A model generated the notes under the pieces. The model saw only the letters and a program-made list of their open reading frames with translations, had not been told where the DNA came from and made no database searches. From Cunninghamia lanceolata (Eukaryota; Streptophyta; Pinopsida; Cupressales; Cupressaceae), in assembly GCA_027924645.1 (NCBI GenBank), contig BSBN01000040.1, forward strand, positions 3,596,001 through 3,660,000: a stretch of DNA of 64,000 nt, given 5' to 3'. Positions 59,134 through 64,000 of this stretch are shown here, piece after piece (position 1 is the stretch's first letter; the number at the start of each line of letters is the position of its first letter). Both the position numbers and the translations under genes were made by a program.

Positions 59134-60210
59134 TGTTGATAACTAAGAGGGGGGTGAATCAGTTATCTTAATTATTTCTGCTTTCTAAACTTTCTTAATA
59201 ATTAATGCAGTATCAATTCAAATAAGCAAACATAACTATGAAATGGAAATACACATGATACAATATTTTTGACGTGGAAACCCTGTTAAGGGAGATAACC
59301 ACGGGGTGATTAATCTAAGATTGTATTCTCTATTAGAAGAATAGAAATACAAAAATGGCACTTGCCAATTAGGGCTTACTGCCCGAGCATACTACTCACA
59401 AGAGACTCACTGTCTACAAGTTGTAACAAGAATAATAAGATACTTGAACTGATGTGAAGCATCCACACATGCTGGAGTTCAGTTCCAGTTAGGCTTAGTA
59501 AACTGATCTGTTGCACTTCATCATTCCTCTTCTTTTTTTCTGCTGTCCATTCACATACCGGACCTTCCTTACTGCTTTTACTCTACTCTTCTCCTTTTGT
59601 TCACACACCACACTATCCAACTCTAACTTGTCTTATCGAAATCCATCTAGTATATATATCCGTATAAAGAATTTCATCCTCTTTCTAGTTAGCATCCGGA
59701 ATAGTCAATATTTTCCAATCTTTTTTCTGTCAGCTGAATCCTTGCTTCCCAAGTGATGCGGATCAAAAATAAACTTATATAAGTTGTCTAATAAGTTGGC
59801 CAATCATGAATGATACCTTAGGAATCTTTATCATCATCAACATCTCATCTGGAATAACTTCTGATGCTCTGCCTGTCAGTTCTTTCTCTGTCTGTTCTAC
59901 CAAACCAGACCCCAGTACTTAGAAGCTTATATCTCTTTCCTCTTTCAACACTGGAGGCTCAAACCCTAGAATCTATCAGTCAAGATACTCCTCTTGACTT
60001 TCCCAATTCTGCACTTTCCAAGGATACTTCCTCTAATAGATCCAGACTTGACTGTCGGACCTTCTGCATGCTTTGTTCTTGCTTACAGGACCTGTAAGCT
60101 CTTCAATCTGACTTTCGGTAGAGACACACCATATCCTGCGGATGTGTGGGATGATCTTTGTTGCCATCAATGACAACAATCATGAAGCTCCAATGCGTCT
60201 CTTGCCAACA
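59134..60210 (-). repeat. 5' LTR of A3
   Basis: Minus strand TGTTGGCAAGAGACGC...TAGTTATCAACA, 1,077 bp. The ORFs at 59511-59756 and 59864-60097 are LTR sequence, not genes. Confidence 0.9.
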
Positions 60211-60215
60211 CAGTC

Positions 60216-60428
60216 AAGTATAGTTCATTTTGGAGATTTTGGTATGCGGATTATACCCTTTGCCATTGATGTCAAAGGGGGAGTGAGGAGCAGTGAAAAA
60301 TGTGGAGCCTAGCTAAGGGGGAGCTCTGGAAAAGTGTACATAAGAATAGAGCATCAGCCAAGGGGGAGTATACTTTAACACTTAGTCATTTTTCACTAAG
60401 TGTTGCCATCAATGCCAAAGGGGGAGAT
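60216..60428 (+). other. 3' untranslated end of A2 with hairpin and PPT
   Basis: Continues A2 after A3. It includes the hairpin at 60377-60404 and the PPT CAAAGGGGGAGAT (60416-60428), and further G-rich boxes with spacing similar to A1. Confidence 0.7.
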
Positions 60429-61527
60429 TGTTGGTAAGAGACACGTTGTAGCTTCATGAATGTTGTCATTGATGGAAACAAAGTCCATCCCACACATCCA
60501 CAGGACATGGTGTGTCTCTACCAGAAGACAGATTGAAGAGTATTTTGGTTTGGTGACCAAAAATAGAGCATGCAGCAAGGTCTGACAATCAGGTCTGGAT
60601 CTCTTAGAGGAAGCATCTTTGTAAAATGCAGACTTGGGGAAGTCAAGAGGAGTACCATGAATAATATATTCCAGAGTTTGAGCCTTTGGTGATGATAGAA
60701 TGAAAAGATATAAGCACCTGAGTGTTGGGTTCTTGTTTGGCAGAGTAGACTGAGGAAGACCTGACTGGCAGAGCATCAGACCTTAATCCGGATGGGATAT
60801 CGATGGTGATCAAGTTTCTTGAGGGATCATTCATGGTTGGCCAACATGATTGATGACTTGTATAAGCATCTTTTTGATACGCATCACTTAATAAGCAAGG
60901 ATTCAGTTGATAGACCAGAGTTTGGGAAAATGTTGAGTATTCTGGATGCCGACTAGAAAGATGATTGAAATCATTAATGCGGATATATATACCTGATTGA
61001 TTTTGGTATGAAGGTGTGTGTGGTGTATTGTATTGTGCGAAGAAAAGAAGAGACAAGTGTGGAAGCAGTAATATAGGTCTGGTATGTGACATGATAGCAG
61101 CACCAAAGAAGAGGAAGAATGAAGTGCAGTAGATTAGTGTATTGTGCCTAACTGGAATTGAACCTTAGCATATGTGGATGCTTCTTATCAGTTCAAGTAT
61201 CTTTCATTATAACTTATATATAGTGAGTCTCTTGTAGGTAGTGAGCCTCTTGTGAGCAGTGTGCTCAGGCAGTGAGCCCTAATTGGCAAGTGCCATTTTT
61301 GTATTTCTATTCTTCTAACAGAGAATACATTCTTGGGTTAGTCACCCCATGGTTTTTCCCTTAATAGGGTTTTCCATGTCAAAATATTTGTGTTATGTGT
61401 ATTGATTTTGTTTCTTCTCTCATGGTTATGGATGCTTATTTGTTTTCATGCTGCACTAGTTGTTAAAGAAGAACAGAAAGTTGAATTAACTTAGATAACT
61501 GATTCACCCCCCTCTCAGTTATCAACA
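60429..61527 (+). repeat. 3' LTR of A2
   Basis: TGTTGGTAAGAGACAC...CAGTTATCAACA, 1,099 bp, the same length as its partner. Confidence 0.9.
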
Positions 61528-63860
61528 TATGGGACTCTGCCCTATCAACCTTCTTATCATGTGCTTCTGTGCCACTGTCTCCAACTATAGACTTAGTATG
61601 TTGGAGAAGAGTCTCAATGGGATGATTAGTCACATATCTAACTACATCATCTTCTGTTAGGTCTATAGTCCCACATAATGGAAAGGACCTACTCACCTCC
61701 CTCTCTAGTACCTTTCTCATGGCCTGTTGTGCTAGTTCAGTCTTTACCTTTATTATGTTTTCAGTAGGCACATCATTTTGGAGCTCCTTCACCACATTCA
61801 AGGTTGGGTCTGGATGTCCCTGTGTGTGAATAGGAGGTGACATGGGTATATCTTTTCTCATGAGAAGTCCTTGGTACCTTGATTGTCTAGGGATATTAAA
61901 TCCTTGTAGGACATCTTTTCCCTTCTCTAATACAGTCCCTATTTGACTTAGATTTTCTTCTTCATCCATAAGTTCTTCCTCTTCTATAGGTTCTTCTCTT
62001 TCCATCACTACCACTTTTGACACAGAGATAGGGATTTCCCTTGAATGTGTTCCTTGAGGAGGAGATGGTGGCTTGTACACTAATGAAAAACCCTCAGAAG
62101 TAAGCTATTCTATAGCTCTTGATGAGATAAGTTGTGCTAATCTAGTCTCCAAGACCTGCCTCTTATGTACCAAGAAGTCATCGAAGTCTAGTTATTCTCA
62201 TTCTTTCATCTTCCTTTTCTTATCAAAAGTGATAACTACTTTTTATTTCAATTTACCTATCTTCTTATTCAGCTAGTTCCTGGTCCTTTCCATCACCTTA
62301 GTAGTAATGACATCGATGGATGTCTCGCCCTCTTGAGTCCAATCTGGAGGTGCTAGTGCTTCATTATATATCTTATTATCTTCATACTCTAGGTCCATGA
62401 TGTCATCATCTTTCTTTATCTATTGGGGGACCTCTGACTGTCCTATAGCTTTCATCTGATTAAGGGTTAGCCTTTGGTATTCTCTTTTCCTGACTTCATG
62501 CTCATCATCACAGTCAGGCCAGTAGTCCTCTAGATGCATGACATGTTTCTATTTCTTGTTAAAATATTTCTCTATCCTATGGTAGGGATCAAAATCTCTA
62601 ACCAATGGGAAAATATGCAAGTGCAAATTCCTCAAATCTATCTTAGCTACTTTTGCATTACCCATTGATCCAATCATAAACCAATTGATATCCAAATGGA
62701 TTTTTATATTTGGCCTTCCATCCTACTTCTTTGACATCTCCAGGACAGGGATCAATTTCCTTGCCATCTCCATCAGAACAACCTTATCTGATGGGTACCT
62801 AGGTAACATGAAGGGGTTCCCACTGGATCCTTCCATTCTAATGTATGAATATGTCCTAGACTGTATGAACTAGGCACCATGTGGATGAATCTTTTCCATT
62901 TCTCCTACTATAAATCTATTGGCTCTGTCTCCTTCCAAGAGTCTAACTATGTGCATTATGAAGCAATCATTCATAGCCTTATAATTTTGTATTGACTGTC
63001 TCCTCTCCAGCTGGGGATAATGCTCCCAGGATGTCTTCTCATGTGGTAGCTTGCCTAGTTTTCCAACTGTTTGTAGTCCATCAAAGGTACCTTTGGCTGC
63101 ACATGCATATACCAGATAGGAGGTCATCTTGAATACTCTATCTTTCATTCTCATCCACTTCATAATCTATGAATATAGGGAGTCATTGATTATTTTAGCC
63201 TACTAGATTGTTTTATTGTTTTCAATTACTATCCTGGTGAGGCCGTACATCTAGGATTCAAAATTTCTAGCATTCTCCCTTCCACTCATTCTGCTGAGTA
63301 GGAAAATCATGTATGAACTTCTAGACTAAAATCATATTTTTATAAATGTTGTGGCATCTTGGCCACTACTTTGGCCTTATTGGATGGATCTCTCCATCCC
63401 AGGAAAATGACCTTTTTGCAATATTTTTTGTTGCCATCATATTCCTTGGCAAGTGCCTCTAGGTCCGGCACATACATTCCTCTGGGTGTAGGCAAATTGA
63501 ATGCCTCTGTTATACCATCTACTAATAGGTCTGAATATACTCACCCTTGGTGCTCAACTCTTCTTGTCACCACATTGTAATTATTAGCACACTCAATCAA
63601 AAGCACTAAAGCTTCTACATCATATAGAATACTAGCTGCATAGTACATCCCTGTGGTCACAATGTTCTTTAGAATGGGACGATCCTCTCTACTATAGATT
63701 ATGTTCCTAAAAGCATCAATATTGGTGTTACCAGAGTGGGTATCCTTTACAAAACCATGCTTGCTATACTATGTGCCTTCGGGAACATGTCTTGTTTGAA
63801 TTCTGCATCACGCTTGTCTATGCAAGGCTGCATCTTGTCTTGCAATTTCATAAACTTGTC
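61528..63860 (-). pseudogene. ORF1 of the Tat/Ogre-like element, 5' half
   Basis: Reading downward from about 63860, the frame begins near DKFMKLQDKMQPCIDKRDAE and, with frameshifts and stops, encodes a globular protein: EAFNLPTPRGMYVPDLEALA, KVIFLGWRDPSNKAKVV, MKDRVFKMTSYLVYAC, EGDRANRFIVGEMEKIHPHG, then an acidic and Pro-rich part up to 61528, where A2 interrupts it. The remainder is 45002-46539. Unbroken, it would be about 1,280 codons. Many large Tat/Ogre elements carry an extra ORF before gag; position and strand fit that here, but no domain is recognised. A second copy lies at 9459-11570. Confidence 0.55.
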
Positions 63861-64000
63861 TTAACTAGGGTATCTATAATGTTAGGGTTAACATTACACA
63901 ATCCATGAAATTGAATAAATATAGCATCTGAATATAGGCATTTAATCATGATTTAACCCTAAATTCATTTAATTCTAACATTTTGATTCATCACCTGTCT
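63861..64000. other. Upstream noncoding edge of ORF1, matches 11566-11705
   Basis: TATCTATAATGTTAGGGTTAAC and about 100 following bases match the sequence above the other ORF1 copy. It may be the start of an LTR or leader; the window ends here. Confidence 0.45.

Larger units (their letters stand above)
52742..60210 (-). mobile_element. Element A3 (family A), inserted into A2
   Basis: Opposite orientation to A2. LTRs are 52742-53819 (3') and 59134-60210 (5'); target duplication CGGTC/CAGTC (52737-52741 and 60211-60215; one transition). It inserted about 30 bases after the A2 ORF2 stop. By position it must be younger than A2, though its LTRs are also clearly diverged. It has the same internal order as A1 read on the minus strand. 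Confidence 0.9.
46540..61527 (+). mobile_element. Element A2 (family A), split by element A3
   Basis: LTRs of 1,099 bp each at 46540-47638 and 60429-61527, target duplication CATGG/TATGG (46535-46539 and 61528-61532; one transition). The internal order is as in A1: PBS, gag-like, spacer, ORF2, hairpin, PPT. A3 sits between 52742 and 60210, so A2 itself is about 7.5 kb. I count 19 differences in the first 210 bp of the two LTRs, 17 of them transitions, so it is much older than A1. Confidence 0.9.

Noticed and set aside
1..64000. Host genes, tRNA or rRNA genes, CRISPR arrays, bacterial or organellar inserts
   Set aside because: None seen by reading. All long coding likeness belongs to retrotransposons. 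A database search could still reveal a short exon.

Overview
The window looks like intergenic DNA from a plant with a very large, repeat-rich nuclear genome. It is AT-rich and contains no recognisable host gene, tRNA, rRNA or CRISPR. Almost everything assignable is LTR retrotransposon, nested several layers deep. A gymnosperm would fit, but that is only inference from the long LTRs and the nesting.

Layout from left to right. 1-1416: 5' end of a minus-strand Ty1-copia element (gag start, PBS, LTR), inserted into the integrase of a plus-strand chromovirus-type Ty3-gypsy element whose remnant runs to about 6767 (integrase/chromodomain end, long 3' noncoding tract, PPT, long LTR). About 6950-9458: half of a minus-strand non-autonomous element (family E). 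9459-11570: minus-strand fragment of a large retroelement ORF (ORF1), split by a probable solo LTR. 11571-17070: noncoding, with a foldback and a roughly 120-bp degenerate tandem array. 17071-24461: a complete young element (A1) with TSD ATCAG. 24462-24977: repeat-like noncoding DNA. 24978-31591: a complete family E element with TSD TGGAT. 31592-46539: a decayed minus-strand Tat/Ogre-like Ty3-gypsy polyprotein (integrase, RT/RH, RNase H, protease, gag) and the 3' half of ORF1. This tract is interrupted by a small copia-derived element (family D, 36674-40059, TSD TCTTC). 46540-61527: element A2 (plus strand, TSD CATGG/TATGG), itself split by A3 (minus strand, 52742-60210, TSD CGGTC/CAGTC). 61528-64000: the 5' half of ORF1 interrupted by A2.

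The most interesting system is family A (A1, A2, A3). It has copia-like LTR ends and the common TGGTATCAGAGC primer-binding site, but no protease, integrase, RT or RNase H. It carries two long ORFs. One is a coiled-coil protein with four evenly spaced CCHC zinc knuckles. The other is a protein of about 1,027 codons that I cannot assign. Between them lies a conserved promoter-like spacer. Ahead of the 3' LTR all three copies keep a perfect 10-bp hairpin, and A1 has four AAGGGGGAG boxes there. ORF2 carries the same in-frame TAG in A1 and A2. These elements would need enzymes supplied by another element.

The second point of interest is the Tat/Ogre-like polyprotein. Its intact-looking RNase H motifs lie upstream of RT rather than downstream, and a duplicated Cys/His module sits between protease and RNase H. 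Its associated ORF1 resembles ORF2 of family A in overall architecture.

Coding calls on the older elements are pseudogenes with stops and frameshifts. Only A1 is nearly intact.
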